From Paenibacillus wulumuqiensis (lineage in GTDB: Bacteria; Bacillota; Bacilli; Paenibacillales; Paenibacillaceae), in NCBI RefSeq assembly GCF_000971965.1, contig NZ_KQ040795.1, positions 124,001-188,000 of the forward strand: a DNA stretch of 64,000 nt, given 5' to 3'. Both the position numbers and the translations under genes were made by a program. This document shows, in pieces, positions 7,595-16,075 of this stretch; position 1 is the stretch's first letter; the number at the start of each line of letters is the position of its first letter. The notes under the pieces are model-generated. The model was not told where the DNA came from. It made no database searches and saw only the letters and a list, made by a program, of their open reading frames with translations.

Positions 7595-8641
7595 ATGAAC
7601 AGACACTGGAACAAGCTTCTGCCGCTATTGGCGGTATGCCTGCTGCTTATCACGGCAGGCTGCGGAGGTCAGAGTGGAAGCAGCAGTCCGGCAGCCGGCG
7701 GTCAGGACACCGCAGGCACGAGCGACAGCACACTCAAGGATGTGCAGGTCGTGCTGGATTGGACACCGAATACGAACCATACCGGTCTCTATGTCGCCCA
7801 GCAGATGGGTTACTACAAGGATGCCGGATTAAATGTAGAGATTATTACGCCGGGACAGGGCGGTGCGGATACGATGGTCGCCTCGGGCAAAGTGCCGTTC
7901 GGCATCAGCTACCAGGAGAGCGTGACCCAGGCCCGTGTGCAGGGTGTACCGCTCGTCTCGATCGCAGCCGTGATTCAGCATAACACTTCCGGTTTTGCTT
8001 CACCGGTCGACCGCGGGATCAAGACACCCAAGGATATGGAAGGCAAATCTTATGGCGCATGGGGATCACCGGTTGAGGAAGCGGTTATGAAATCGATCAT
8101 GACCACCGACGGCGGGGATGTAACCAAGGTGAAAAGCGTCAATATCGGGGATGCGGACTTTTTCACCGCGGTCAAGAAAGGCATTGACTTTGCCTGGATC
8201 TTCTACGGCTGGACCGGCGTGGAGGCCGAACTGCGCGGAGAGCCGCTCAACATGATGTATGTCAAGGATTATTCGCCGAATCTGGACTATTACACACCGG
8301 TCATCGTGACCAACGAGAAGCAGATTCAGCAGGACCCCGATCTGGTCAAGGCATTCATGGCAGCAACTGCCAAAGGCTATGAATATACAATCGCCAATCC
8401 GGACAAAGCCGCAGATATTCTGATCAAAGCGGTACCGGATCTCGATCCTGAACTGGTCCAAGCCAGTCAGAAGTGGCTGTCACCCAAATATCAGGATGAT
8501 GCCAAACAGTGGGGCATGCAAAAGCCGCAGATCTGGTCCGGCTACGCCGACTGGATGTATGAACAGGGTCTGCTCGACGACAAGCTGGATGCTTCCAAAG
8601 CGTTCACCAACGATTATCTGCCTGCAGCAGACAGCAAGTAA
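7595..8641 (+). CDS. thiY: Thiamine-precursor ABC transporter, substrate-binding lipoprotein
   Basis: This 348-residue NMT1/THI5-type binding protein captures a thiamine pyrimidine precursor outside the membrane and delivers it to ThiXZ. In characterised bacilli the ligand is formylaminopyrimidine or HMP. The N-terminus is a lipoprotein signal ending in the lipobox LITAGC, followed by a Gly/Ser linker. The motif LDWTPNTNHTGLYVAQQ and then GYYKDAGL are hallmarks of ThiY. ATG 7595 follows GAAGGAAGAAGGGG; an in-frame start upstream would run through the terminator region. It is the first gene behind the TPP riboswitch, which supports the assignment. The exact pyrimidine cannot be read from sequence. 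Confidence 0.93.
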   Translation: MNRHWNKLLPLLAVCLLLITAGCGGQSGSSSPAAGGQDTAGTSDSTLKDVQVVLDWTPNTNHTGLYVAQQMGYYKDAGLNVEIITPGQGGADTMVASGKVPFGISYQESVTQARVQGVPLVSIAAVIQHNTSGFASPVDRGIKTPKDMEGKSYGAWGSPVEEAVMKSIMTTDGGDVTKVKSVNIGDADFFTAVKKGIDFAWIFYGWTGVEAELRGEPLNMMYVKDYSPNLDYYTPVIVTNEKQIQQDPDLVKAFMAATAKGYEYTIANPDKAADILIKAVPDLDPELVQASQKWLSPKYQDDAKQWGMQKPQIWSGYADWMYEQGLLDDKLDASKAFTNDYLPAADSK

Positions 8642-8765
8642 AAAGCAGAATCAAGCAGCGATGCTCCCGGGCGCTGAATCGCCGGCGGCATCGCTGCAGG
8701 TATTATGTATTTATTTTGCCTGATCGGTTCAATACCACAGTCATTCTACCAGGAGGTTATTAATC

Positions 8766-9056
8766 ATGGCTACGACACTACTGAGCATTCAGGTCATTCC
8801 CAAGACCGTTAATAATGAAAATTCCTATGATTACGTTGACGCCGCGATTGCGGTCATTCAGGCTTCCGGATTGAAATATGAAGTGCATCCGCTGGAGACA
8901 ACGCTGGAAGGCGAACTTCCGCAGCTGCTGGAGGTTGTACAGAAGATGCATGAGGCGCTGGTGGAAAAGGGCAGCCCGAGTATCATTTCCCAGATCAAGA
9001 TCGCGCACAATCCATCCGGCATCAGCATGGACGGATTGACGGAGAAATACCGCTAA
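8766..9056 (+). CDS. MTH1187/YkoF-type thiamine-binding protein
   Basis: The 96-residue protein belongs to the small ferredoxin-like-fold family (formerly DUF77) whose members bind thiamine or hydroxymethylpyrimidine. Visible features are the first strand LLSIQVIPK, the helix DYVDAAIAVIQASGLKYEVHPLETTLEGEL and a C-terminal helix before the last strand. It is cytoplasmic with no signal peptide. AGGAGG lies upstream of ATG 8766, and its stop TAA shares its last base with the start of thiX (TAATG), so the two are translationally coupled. In this operon it probably buffers or channels the imported precursor. That role is inference from family and position. Confidence 0.88.
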   Translation: MATTLLSIQVIPKTVNNENSYDYVDAAIAVIQASGLKYEVHPLETTLEGELPQLLEVVQKMHEALVEKGSPSIISQIKIAHNPSGISMDGLTEKYR

Positions 9057-9850
9057 TGTCCATCAGAGCATGGTGGAAAGGCATATGGCCGCCCTTTGGG
9101 GCGGTCGTTTTGTTACTGGTTCTATGGCAGTTGGCTACCTCCCTTTTCCAAATTGAGGACTGGATTCTGCCAAGTCCTGCACGAATCGCCATGGAAGCGG
9201 AGAAAAGCTATGTCAGTCTGCTCGGGCATACATGGGCGACGCTGAAGCTGACACTGGCCGGATTCGGCATCGGGGCAGCAACCGGATTGATCGTCGCCGG
9301 TGTGCTCCACTATATTCCGTTTCTGCGGCGGGCCCTCTATCCGCTGCTGATCCTGAGTCAGAATATTCCGCTGATCGCCCTCGGACCGCTGCTCATTATC
9401 TGGTTCGGATTCGGGCTATTGTCCAAGCTGATCGTAATTGTGCTGGTCTGCTTTTTCCCGATTACGGTGGCTGCGCTTAGCGGGCTCGCCGGGACTGACC
9501 GCACGATGATGAATTATATGCAGATGATCGGCGCGACGCGGGGGCAGATTTTCTGGAAGCTGGAGCTGCCCTACAGTCTGCCGTCGGTCTTTTCCGGGCT
9601 TAAGATCGCCGCTACCTACAGCATCATGGGCGCGATTATCGCGGAATGGATCAGCAGCAGCGAAGGTCTTGGCTATTATATGCTGCTGCAGCAATCTGCC
9701 TTCCGCACCGACCGCATGTTTGTCGCGATCATGATCGTGATCGCCTTTAGCCTGATCATGTTCTCGCTGATCGTGCTGCTGGAGAAATGGTGTGTACGCT
9801 GGCAAAACGGCAGTACAGCCCATAGTAAAGGAGGAACCGACCATGTCTGA
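9056..9850 (+). CDS. thiX: Thiamine-precursor ABC transporter permease
   Basis: The 264-residue integral membrane protein has about six hydrophobic segments and the binding-protein-dependent permease loop, seen as the EAA-like motif MIGATRGQIFWKLELPYSLP (near residues 160-180), which contacts the ATPase. It resembles SsuC/TauC/ThiX permeases. The family position is fixed by the operon: one base of overlap with the upstream thiamine-binding gene and 8 bases with thiZ. Transport of pyrimidine precursors is inferred from the riboswitch and ThiY. Length and topology are normal for the family. Confidence 0.92.
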   Translation: MSIRAWWKGIWPPFGAVVLLLVLWQLATSLFQIEDWILPSPARIAMEAEKSYVSLLGHTWATLKLTLAGFGIGAATGLIVAGVLHYIPFLRRALYPLLILSQNIPLIALGPLLIIWFGFGLLSKLIVIVLVCFFPITVAALSGLAGTDRTMMNYMQMIGATRGQIFWKLELPYSLPSVFSGLKIAATYSIMGAIIAEWISSSEGLGYYMLLQQSAFRTDRMFVAIMIVIAFSLIMFSLIVLLEKWCVRWQNGSTAHSKGGTDHV

Positions 9851-10700
9851 ACAGACTGGCCTATCAGGTACACCAGGGAAAATGGCGGAGCAGGAACAGG
9901 GAGCCTCTGCAGCTGGCTCACCGGCAATTCGCACTCCCTTCCTGGAGCTGCGCGGAATCAGCAAATCCTTTGCCCAGGGAAGACAGCAGCTGCAGGTGAT
10001 GGAAAATATCTCGTTGACCGTGCATGAAGGTGAATTTGTATCGGTGATCGGACCTTCCGGTTCAGGCAAAAGCACACTGCTGCAGATGATCGGCGGCGTC
10101 ATGCTGCCGGATCAAGGCGATATTATGCTGCAGGGACAGCGAATTAACGGACTCAAAGGCAAAGCCGGCTATATGCCGCAGCAGCCTGCCCTCCTGCCCT
10201 GGCGTACGATCGAGAAGAACGTAATTCTCGCCCGCGAGACGGCCGGACTGCCTCGTCAGGAATCGCTGGCTCTGGCTCGTACATGGCTGGATAAAGTGGG
10301 CCTGGGCGAATTTGCGCGTGCCTATCCGCATACACTGTCCGGCGGCATGCAGCAGCGGGTTGCCTTTTTGCGGGCACTGCTCGGACCGCAGTCACTGCTC
10401 TGTCTGGATGAGCCGTTCAGCGCACTGGACGCTTTTACCCGCAGCGAGATGCAGTCATGGCTGCTGCGTATCTGGGAAGAGAACCGGCGGTCCGTTGTCT
10501 TTATTACGCATCATATTGAAGAGGCACTGCTGCTATCGGACACGATCTACGTGCTGTCCAGCCGTCCGGCCCATGTGATGCAGAAGGTCAGCGTACCTTT
10601 TCCAAGACCACGGCGTGAGGAACTGGCGGATACGCCGGAATTTATCGCACTGCGCAGACAGCTGACTGAAGCGCTGCGAGCGGAGCTGAATGTGCGATGA
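9843..10700 (+). CDS. thiZ: Thiamine-precursor ABC transporter ATP-binding protein
   Basis: The 285-residue ATPase energises ThiXY transport. It carries Walker A GPSGSGKST, the ABC signature LSGGMQQR, Walker B LLCLDEPFSALD and the switch His in VFITHHIEEAL. An N-terminal extension of about 35 residues rich in Gly, Ala and Glu precedes the ABC domain. ATG 9843 is preferred because AAAGGAGG lies 8 bases upstream; the start falls inside the end of thiX. The stop overlaps the start of the TatD-type gene (ATGA). SsuB/TauB are close relatives, so the name rests on the operon context. Confidence 0.92.
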   Translation: MSEQTGLSGTPGKMAEQEQGASAAGSPAIRTPFLELRGISKSFAQGRQQLQVMENISLTVHEGEFVSVIGPSGSGKSTLLQMIGGVMLPDQGDIMLQGQRINGLKGKAGYMPQQPALLPWRTIEKNVILARETAGLPRQESLALARTWLDKVGLGEFARAYPHTLSGGMQQRVAFLRALLGPQSLLCLDEPFSALDAFTRSEMQSWLLRIWEENRRSVVFITHHIEEALLLSDTIYVLSSRPAHVMQKVSVPFPRPRREELADTPEFIALRRQLTEALRAELNVR

Positions 10701-11569
10701 GCGATTCTTATTCCCTCTCCCCGCTGCAGCTTCATCGGCCCGATAATTATGCAAAACAGGCTCTGGTACATCCGCAGGCTCCGTTGATCGACAGCCATAT
10801 TCATCTGGACCAGTATGAGGATGACGAAATTCAGCAAATGATGCAGAGTCTGCCGGATCATCAGGTGAAGTCGGTCGTTGCTGTCTCGATGAACATGGAT
10901 TCCTGCCAGCGGATCCAGCAGCTCGCCCGGCGTTATCCGGGCTTCGTGCATCCTGCGTATGGGTATCATCCCGAGCAGCCGCTCCCTGATGATCAGCAGA
11001 CGCTGAAGCTGCTGGAATGGTTGGGAGCCCGCATCGGCAGTGCTGTGGCGGTCGGCGAGATCGGGCTGCCCTATTACCGTCGTCAAGAGCTGGCTCAGCA
11101 TGGTGAAGCGCTGGACGAAGATGGATATATCTCGCTGCTGGAACAGTATCTGCAGCTGGCTGCCCGGCATGACAAGCCAGTCGTACTCCACGCTGTCTAT
11201 GAGGATGCCGATACGGTCTGCCAGCTGCTGGAGCAGTATCGTATCCAGCGGGCGCATTTCCACTGGTTCAAAGGTTCCGAAGACACGATCAAGCGGATGG
11301 CCCGGCGGGGATACCATATTTCCTTTACACCGGATATTGTCTATGAACCGGAGATCCGCCGACTGGCTGCTCTCTATCCGCGTGAGCTGGTGATGGCCGA
11401 GACGGATGGACCATGGCCGTTTGAAGGACCTTTTGCCGGGCAGTCCACTCATCCGCGCATGACTGCAGACGTATGCCGGACATGGGCAGAGATCCAGGGA
11501 TTGAGCGAACGGGAAGCGCGGCAGATTCTGTATACCAATACATGTGCCTTTTACCGGATCAATCAATGA
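10697..11569 (+). CDS. TatD-family metal-dependent hydrolase in the thiamine operon
   Basis: The 290-residue TIM-barrel hydrolase has the TatD metal set: HxH at His34/His36 (DSHIHLD), Glu121 (VGEIGLPYY), His165 (VLHAVY), His187/His189 (AHFHWFKGS) and Asp237 (AETDGPW). Known TatD proteins include DNases and amidohydrolase-like enzymes. It starts 4 bases inside thiZ (ATGA), so it is part of the TPP-controlled operon. That context suggests a role in processing the imported pyrimidine, for example deformylation or deamination as YlmB does in other bacilli, rather than DNA repair. This is inference; a housekeeping TatD paralogue elsewhere in the genome would support it. Operon end is marked by a terminator. 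Confidence 0.85.
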   Translation: MSDSYSLSPLQLHRPDNYAKQALVHPQAPLIDSHIHLDQYEDDEIQQMMQSLPDHQVKSVVAVSMNMDSCQRIQQLARRYPGFVHPAYGYHPEQPLPDDQQTLKLLEWLGARIGSAVAVGEIGLPYYRRQELAQHGEALDEDGYISLLEQYLQLAARHDKPVVLHAVYEDADTVCQLLEQYRIQRAHFHWFKGSEDTIKRMARRGYHISFTPDIVYEPEIRRLAALYPRELVMAETDGPWPFEGPFAGQSTHPRMTADVCRTWAEIQGLSEREARQILYTNTCAFYRINQ

Positions 11570-11622
11570 TGTATCCATGATTCGCTCAGTACAAAACGCA
11601 GAGAGATTTCTGTTCACGCAAA

Positions 11623-11674
11623 AAAAGCCTGATCCGTATAGAAGGATAGATTCCTTCATGCAGATCAGGCTTTT
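11623..11674. terminator. Bidirectional terminator after the thiamine operon
   Basis: A 12-bp perfect stem (11623-11634 with 11663-11674) has an inner GAAGGA/TCCTTC stem. T-rich ends on both strands serve the thiamine operon and the opposing histidine kinase gene. Confidence 0.88.
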
Positions 11675-11789
11675 ATTTGTATATTCGCATCCGATAAGCG
11701 GAAGGAAACCAGTATGGTTGATGTACTTGCGCTTATCCATAAGAGTGATACTTTATGGCTGCAATTCAGCCGGATCATGCTCAGCAGTC

Positions 11790-14087
11790 CTAATCGTCAC
11801 TCTTCATCGACACGACCGGGCTCAGCCATACGAGCAGCATGGAGAACAGCTGCTCCATCTGCAGCGGCTTGCTGAGATAATCGGAGGCTCCTGCCTGCAG
11901 GCAGCGCTGCCGGTCATCCTTCATCGCTTTGGCGGTCAGGGCTATAATCGGCAGGTCTCTCCACTGCGGCTGACTGCGGATATTCTCCATCGTCTTGTAG
12001 CCGTCCATGATCGGCATCATAATATCCATCAGAACCAGATCCGGCTGGCCCTGCTCCATCATTTCCAGTGCTTCCTTGCCGTTGTAGGCACTCATGACTT
12101 CTATGCCTTTGGATTTGAGAGCACCTTCCAGGGCGAAAATATTACGGAAGTCATCATCGACTACCAATACCTTTTTGCCCCGCAGCGTCTGTAGTTCCTC
12201 CGGCAGACCGGCGGGCACGGAAGATGACGTTTCCGGACTGTTCGGTGTAGTATCCTCGGGCATCGAAGGGATATACAGTGTAAATGTACTTCCCTGGCCC
12301 ACTTCACTCTCCACCGTAATAAAGCCGCCCAGCAATTGCGAAAACTCGCGGCAGATCGATAATCCCAATCCGGTTCCGCCATAATCACGATCCGTACGGG
12401 CGCCATCCGCCTGACGAAATGCTTCAAAAACAATCTGCTGCTTGTCCGGCGCGATGCCAATTCCGGTATCGGTTACCGAGATGGCGAGCATATTCTCCCC
12501 ATGTTCCGGCAGACTGTAACCAGCTGCCAGCGGAACCTTTTCTGCCGGAGCAATGCGCAGCTGTACTTCGCCCTCGCTGGTGAACTTGAATGCATTGGAA
12601 AGCAGATTTTTGAGGATTTGCTGCAGTCTTTTGCCATCCGTGTAAAAGGTCGGCGGTGCATCCTCATCGACTTCATTGTAGAATTCCAGATTTTTCTGTT
12701 CGGCCAGTTTGTTGAAGTTATAACCCATCACTTCCGGAATATCGTGAATGGAAATGAGTTCACGCTGTACTTCCACCATGCCTGCTTCCACTTTGGACAG
12801 ATCCAGAATATCATCAATCAGCGCCAGCAGATCCTGGGCAGACCGGTGAATGATATGACCATAGCCAGGCATCTCATCTTCATCATCCCGTGGCTGGCTC
12901 TCGGCAATCAGCTGGGACAGAATCAGAATGCTGTTCATCGGTGTACGCAGCTCATGCGACATATTGGCCAGAAATTCGGTCTTGTAGCTCGAACTGAGCT
13001 TGAGCTGTTCGGCATACAATTCCAGTTCCTGCCGGGTTGTTTCCAGTTCCTGCGCTTTGTTCTCCGCAAAACTCGTTCGTTCCCGCAGCTGCTCGTTGGT
13101 CGTCTGCAGTTCTTCCTGCTGTACCTGCAGTTCCTCCTGCTGGGTTTGCAGTTCTTCCTGCTGCATCTGCAGTTCCTGATTCATTATACTGCTGTTGCGC
13201 AGCAGCTCTTCCACCTGCATCCGGTTCTCGATATTGCTGATAATTGCTCCAAAACTGCTGCAGATCTGATCAATCAACTGACAGTGACGCGATGCAAACT
13301 TCGACGCCGCGCCAAGCTCCAGTACCGCTACCGTACGTCCGGCAAAAACAATCGGTGTTACGACGATCTGCTGGGGAATGCTGTAGCCAAGTCCTGTCTG
13401 AATACGAATCGGATGGTCTTCATCGGCTGTCAGCGTATGTGCCTTTTGCTCGATCGCTGCACGCCCGATCACACCCTCCCCGGGATTGAATCCCGGAACG
13501 GTACCCGACATTTCTCCATAAGCACCATACGAATACTCCAGTTGAAACTGGTCTCCCTTGGTATCCGGATGAACATAATAGAACAATCCATACGAAGCTT
13601 CCATCAGGGGCACGATTCTAGTAAGCAGCTTCTCGGCCAGTTCGGGAGTGTTATTGATTCCCTGATACACGTTGCCGATCTGAGCCAGCTGTGTCTGTAC
13701 CCAGTTGGCGTCTTCCATCTGGGCAGCCGCTTCCTGCATTTTGCGGTTATACTCCACCAGTGCGATGGACATGGTGTTGAATGCCTGGGCAATATTCGCC
13801 ACTTCATCTTTGCCTTTGATCTCCAAGTAAGGAATTTCTTGAATCTTGTCAAAATTCACATTGGTGATCACATGGGTCACCTTCTGCAGGCGCCCGGTCG
13901 TCCGGCGAATCGTCCAGAACGAGATGATGAGACCTGCCAGCAGCAGGATAAAGGAAAGCATTCCTGTAAGCATCCATCGCTCCGACATCATCGTATATTG
14001 TAAAAAGAATCCTTCTATAATAATAAATAAAATTGCCAGCATCAGCATAAAACTGAACCCAATAATCTGTTGGTGTTTATAATTCAT
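11790..14087 (-). CDS. Hybrid sensor histidine kinase with response-receiver domain
   Basis: The protein has 765 residues. Two membrane segments lie near residues 8-30 and 38-59 with almost no outside loop, so sensing is probably in or below the membrane. Then come a HAMP domain (about 60-115), a GAF domain (about 145-290), a coiled coil of LQxQQEE heptads (305-330), HisKA with phospho-acceptor His378 (ANMSHELRTP), HATPase with LLSNAFKF, DTGIGI and GGTGLGLS, and a receiver domain with VVDDD and phospho-acceptor Asp688 (VLMDIMMP). It has no Hpt domain, so a separate Hpt protein is needed for a full relay; one is encoded at 23813-24157. The start ATG 14087 has only a distant GAGGA. The stimulus is unknown. 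Confidence 0.93.
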   Translation of the reverse strand: MNYKHQQIIGFSFMLMLAILFIIIEGFFLQYTMMSERWMLTGMLSFILLLAGLIISFWTIRRTTGRLQKVTHVITNVNFDKIQEIPYLEIKGKDEVANIAQAFNTMSIALVEYNRKMQEAAAQMEDANWVQTQLAQIGNVYQGINNTPELAEKLLTRIVPLMEASYGLFYYVHPDTKGDQFQLEYSYGAYGEMSGTVPGFNPGEGVIGRAAIEQKAHTLTADEDHPIRIQTGLGYSIPQQIVVTPIVFAGRTVAVLELGAASKFASRHCQLIDQICSSFGAIISNIENRMQVEELLRNSSIMNQELQMQQEELQTQQEELQVQQEELQTTNEQLRERTSFAENKAQELETTRQELELYAEQLKLSSSYKTEFLANMSHELRTPMNSILILSQLIAESQPRDDEDEMPGYGHIIHRSAQDLLALIDDILDLSKVEAGMVEVQRELISIHDIPEVMGYNFNKLAEQKNLEFYNEVDEDAPPTFYTDGKRLQQILKNLLSNAFKFTSEGEVQLRIAPAEKVPLAAGYSLPEHGENMLAISVTDTGIGIAPDKQQIVFEAFRQADGARTDRDYGGTGLGLSICREFSQLLGGFITVESEVGQGSTFTLYIPSMPEDTTPNSPETSSSVPAGLPEELQTLRGKKVLVVDDDFRNIFALEGALKSKGIEVMSAYNGKEALEMMEQGQPDLVLMDIMMPIMDGYKTMENIRSQPQWRDLPIIALTAKAMKDDRQRCLQAGASDYLSKPLQMEQLFSMLLVWLSPVVSMKSDD
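13104..13178 (-). repeat. 21-bp repeats encoding coiled-coil heptads in the kinase
   Basis: Three 21-bp units and a partial fourth encode LQxQQEE heptads that link the GAF domain to HisKA. Each unit is one heptad pair of 7 codons, so copy-number change would keep the frame and alter linker length. Confidence 0.85.
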
Positions 14088-14368
14088 AAATAATGCATTC
14101 TTCCTCTCTCATGATGTAAGCAGAATTGTGGCAAAAACGCTGGCTGAACATACTTCCAATGATACGTGAACATAGGTAGTTTGTCTGTAGAAACTTGGAC
14201 TTATTTTCATTTAATAGTAAATGGTATTGTGCTTACGAAAACAAAATGCTGTAATTCCATTATTGAAAGCAGTCTATTCCCTGCTATATAGGGCGATTAA
14301 CTGCTGCAGGAAGATTCCAACCCCTTATTCTGCTGATTCATTGTTATATGAACTCTGCTGTTTTTCCC

Positions 14369-14396
14369 TTGACGCACCTCTTTGTTCCGGTATACG
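14369..14396 (+). promoter_or_regulatory. Probable sigma-A promoter of the DHA2-type exporter
   Basis: TTGACG (14369-14374), a 16-base spacer and TATACG (14391-14396) lie about 115 bases before the exporter start. The rest of the 422-base gap 14088-14509 shows no gene or clear repeat. Confidence 0.5.
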
Positions 14397-14509
14397 ATTT
14401 GGAATGCTTCATGACCGGATGCACGGTTTAATTTTATCCGTACAGCCTATTTGCACGGAATCATGAATCGCTATACTGAAATTCAAGCAGGAAGAAGGAA
14501 TCATACGCT

Positions 14510-15895
14510 ATGTCCAAGCAAACCAACCGGGCAATGGTAACGGTCGGGCTCCTGGCTGCACTCTTTATCGGGGCGCTGGATTCGACGGTTGTCAGCACGG
14601 CTTCACCACGTATTATCGATTCACTGGGCGGTCTCAGCCTGATCAGCTGGATCTTCTCCATTTATACATTAACGACCTGTATCGCTACACCAATTTTTGG
14701 CAAGCTGGGCGACCTGTACGGACGCAAGCTGGTATTCGCAATCGGACTCGGACTGTTCATCGTCGGTTCGGTACTGTGCGGATTCGCCGGTTCCATGACC
14801 GAACTGATCTGGTACCGGGCGCTGCAGGGTATTGGTGCAGGTGCGCTTACACCGGTTACCTTTACCATTGTCGGCGATCTGTATCCGGGCAAGGAACGGG
14901 CCAAAGTACAGGGGATTTTCTCCTCGGTCTGGTCGATTGCCGGATTGTTCGGGCCGCTCGTCGGCGGTTACTTCGTCGATTATATCTCCTGGCGCTGGAT
15001 CTTCTTTATCAATCTGCCGGTTGGCATTATCGCCATTTTGTTTATTTTTATGTACTATCATGAATCGTTTGAGAAGAAGCAAAAGGCGATTGACTATGCC
15101 GGCGCGCTTACCTTTACGATCGGGATGACCGCACTGCTGCTGGCATTGCTGACCGGAGGCGAGGAGTATGCATGGACGTCACCCATTATTATCGGCCTGT
15201 TTGTTGTTACGCTCATCTTCCTCGGGTTGTTCCTGCGGATTGAAAAACGGGCGCAGGAGCCGATGCTGCCCCTGTCGCTGTTCCGTACCAGCGTGCTGAC
15301 AGTTCCGTATATTCTGGCCTTTACGACCCGCTGGACGGTGATGGGGGTTACGGTATACTGTGCGCTGTGGCTGCAGGATGTGTCGGGATACAGTGCGACC
15401 TTTGCCGGACTGGCACTGATGCCAATGTCGATCGCCTGGCCGATCGCTTCCACGCTGTCGGGGCGACTCATGTACAAGCTGGGCGCCAAATCGCTGATTA
15501 TTTTCGGTTCGGCACTGGCGGTTATCGGTAGTCTGCTGGTCGCTGTAATGGACTCCGGTTCGCCTTATCTCATTATTGTCGCTTCGCTGGTATTGATCGG
15601 ATTCGGCATGGGCTGTATCGTAACTCCGTCCATGGTCATTATCCAGGGGGCGGTGGGCTTCCAGATGCGCAGTGTGGCGACGTCCACCAATACGCTGATG
15701 AACTCGCTCGGACAGACGGTCAGCGTCGCGGTGTTTGGACTCGTATTCAATGCAATTGTCACCCACGGCACAGCGAGCGAGTTGGCGCTTGGTATTCATT
15801 ATGTATTTATCCTGATGCTCGCAGTGGCTGTGCTGAATCTGCTGGTCGCTCTGTTCCTGCCGCCAAGCAGCAGGCTGCTGAATCATCAGCAGTAA
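14510..15895 (+). CDS. Major facilitator drug exporter, DHA2 (14-TM) type
   Basis: The 461-residue membrane protein is a proton-coupled exporter of the EmrB/QacA group. The first helix has GALDSTVVSTASPRI (the D1 motif of DHA2 exporters), loop 2-3 has the motif A form GKLGDLYGRK, and helix 5 contains the antiporter motif C-like GPLVGGYFVDYISWRWIF. About 14 hydrophobic segments can be counted. AAGGA lies upstream of ATG 14510. Substrates are not predictable: disinfectants, antibiotics or metabolites are all possible. It is a single gene with a promoter and shared terminator, and no regulator gene is adjacent. Confidence 0.9.
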   Translation: MSKQTNRAMVTVGLLAALFIGALDSTVVSTASPRIIDSLGGLSLISWIFSIYTLTTCIATPIFGKLGDLYGRKLVFAIGLGLFIVGSVLCGFAGSMTELIWYRALQGIGAGALTPVTFTIVGDLYPGKERAKVQGIFSSVWSIAGLFGPLVGGYFVDYISWRWIFFINLPVGIIAILFIFMYYHESFEKKQKAIDYAGALTFTIGMTALLLALLTGGEEYAWTSPIIIGLFVVTLIFLGLFLRIEKRAQEPMLPLSLFRTSVLTVPYILAFTTRWTVMGVTVYCALWLQDVSGYSATFAGLALMPMSIAWPIASTLSGRLMYKLGAKSLIIFGSALAVIGSLLVAVMDSGSPYLIIVASLVLIGFGMGCIVTPSMVIIQGAVGFQMRSVATSTNTLMNSLGQTVSVAVFGLVFNAIVTHGTASELALGIHYVFILMLAVAVLNLLVALFLPPSSRLLNHQQ

Positions 15896-15991
15896 CGCAT
15901 CCGGGCTGATTCTGATTTGAATGACGGATTGATCTGCCGGAGCAAGAGAGAAGCGATTAGGGACTCCGCTTTCTATGATTTTCCCAAAATA

Positions 15992-16034
15992 AAAAAGGCT
16001 GCGATTCCCCGGCATGAGGGGTCGCAGCCTTTTT
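15992..16034. terminator. Bidirectional terminator between exporter and ydbT
   Basis: A 13-bp stem (15992-16004 with 16022-16034) contains a further CCCC/GGGG inner stem, with A and T runs at the two ends. It serves two convergent genes. Confidence 0.88.
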
Positions 16035-16075
16035 GCATGACCATTTTATTGAAAACAAAAACAATACAGACTTGT

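Noticed and set aside
14221-14466. Short plus-strand frame of 81 codons upstream of the exporter
   Set aside because: No ribosome site, a Cys-rich mixture without a domain pattern, and it spans the probable promoter of the exporter.
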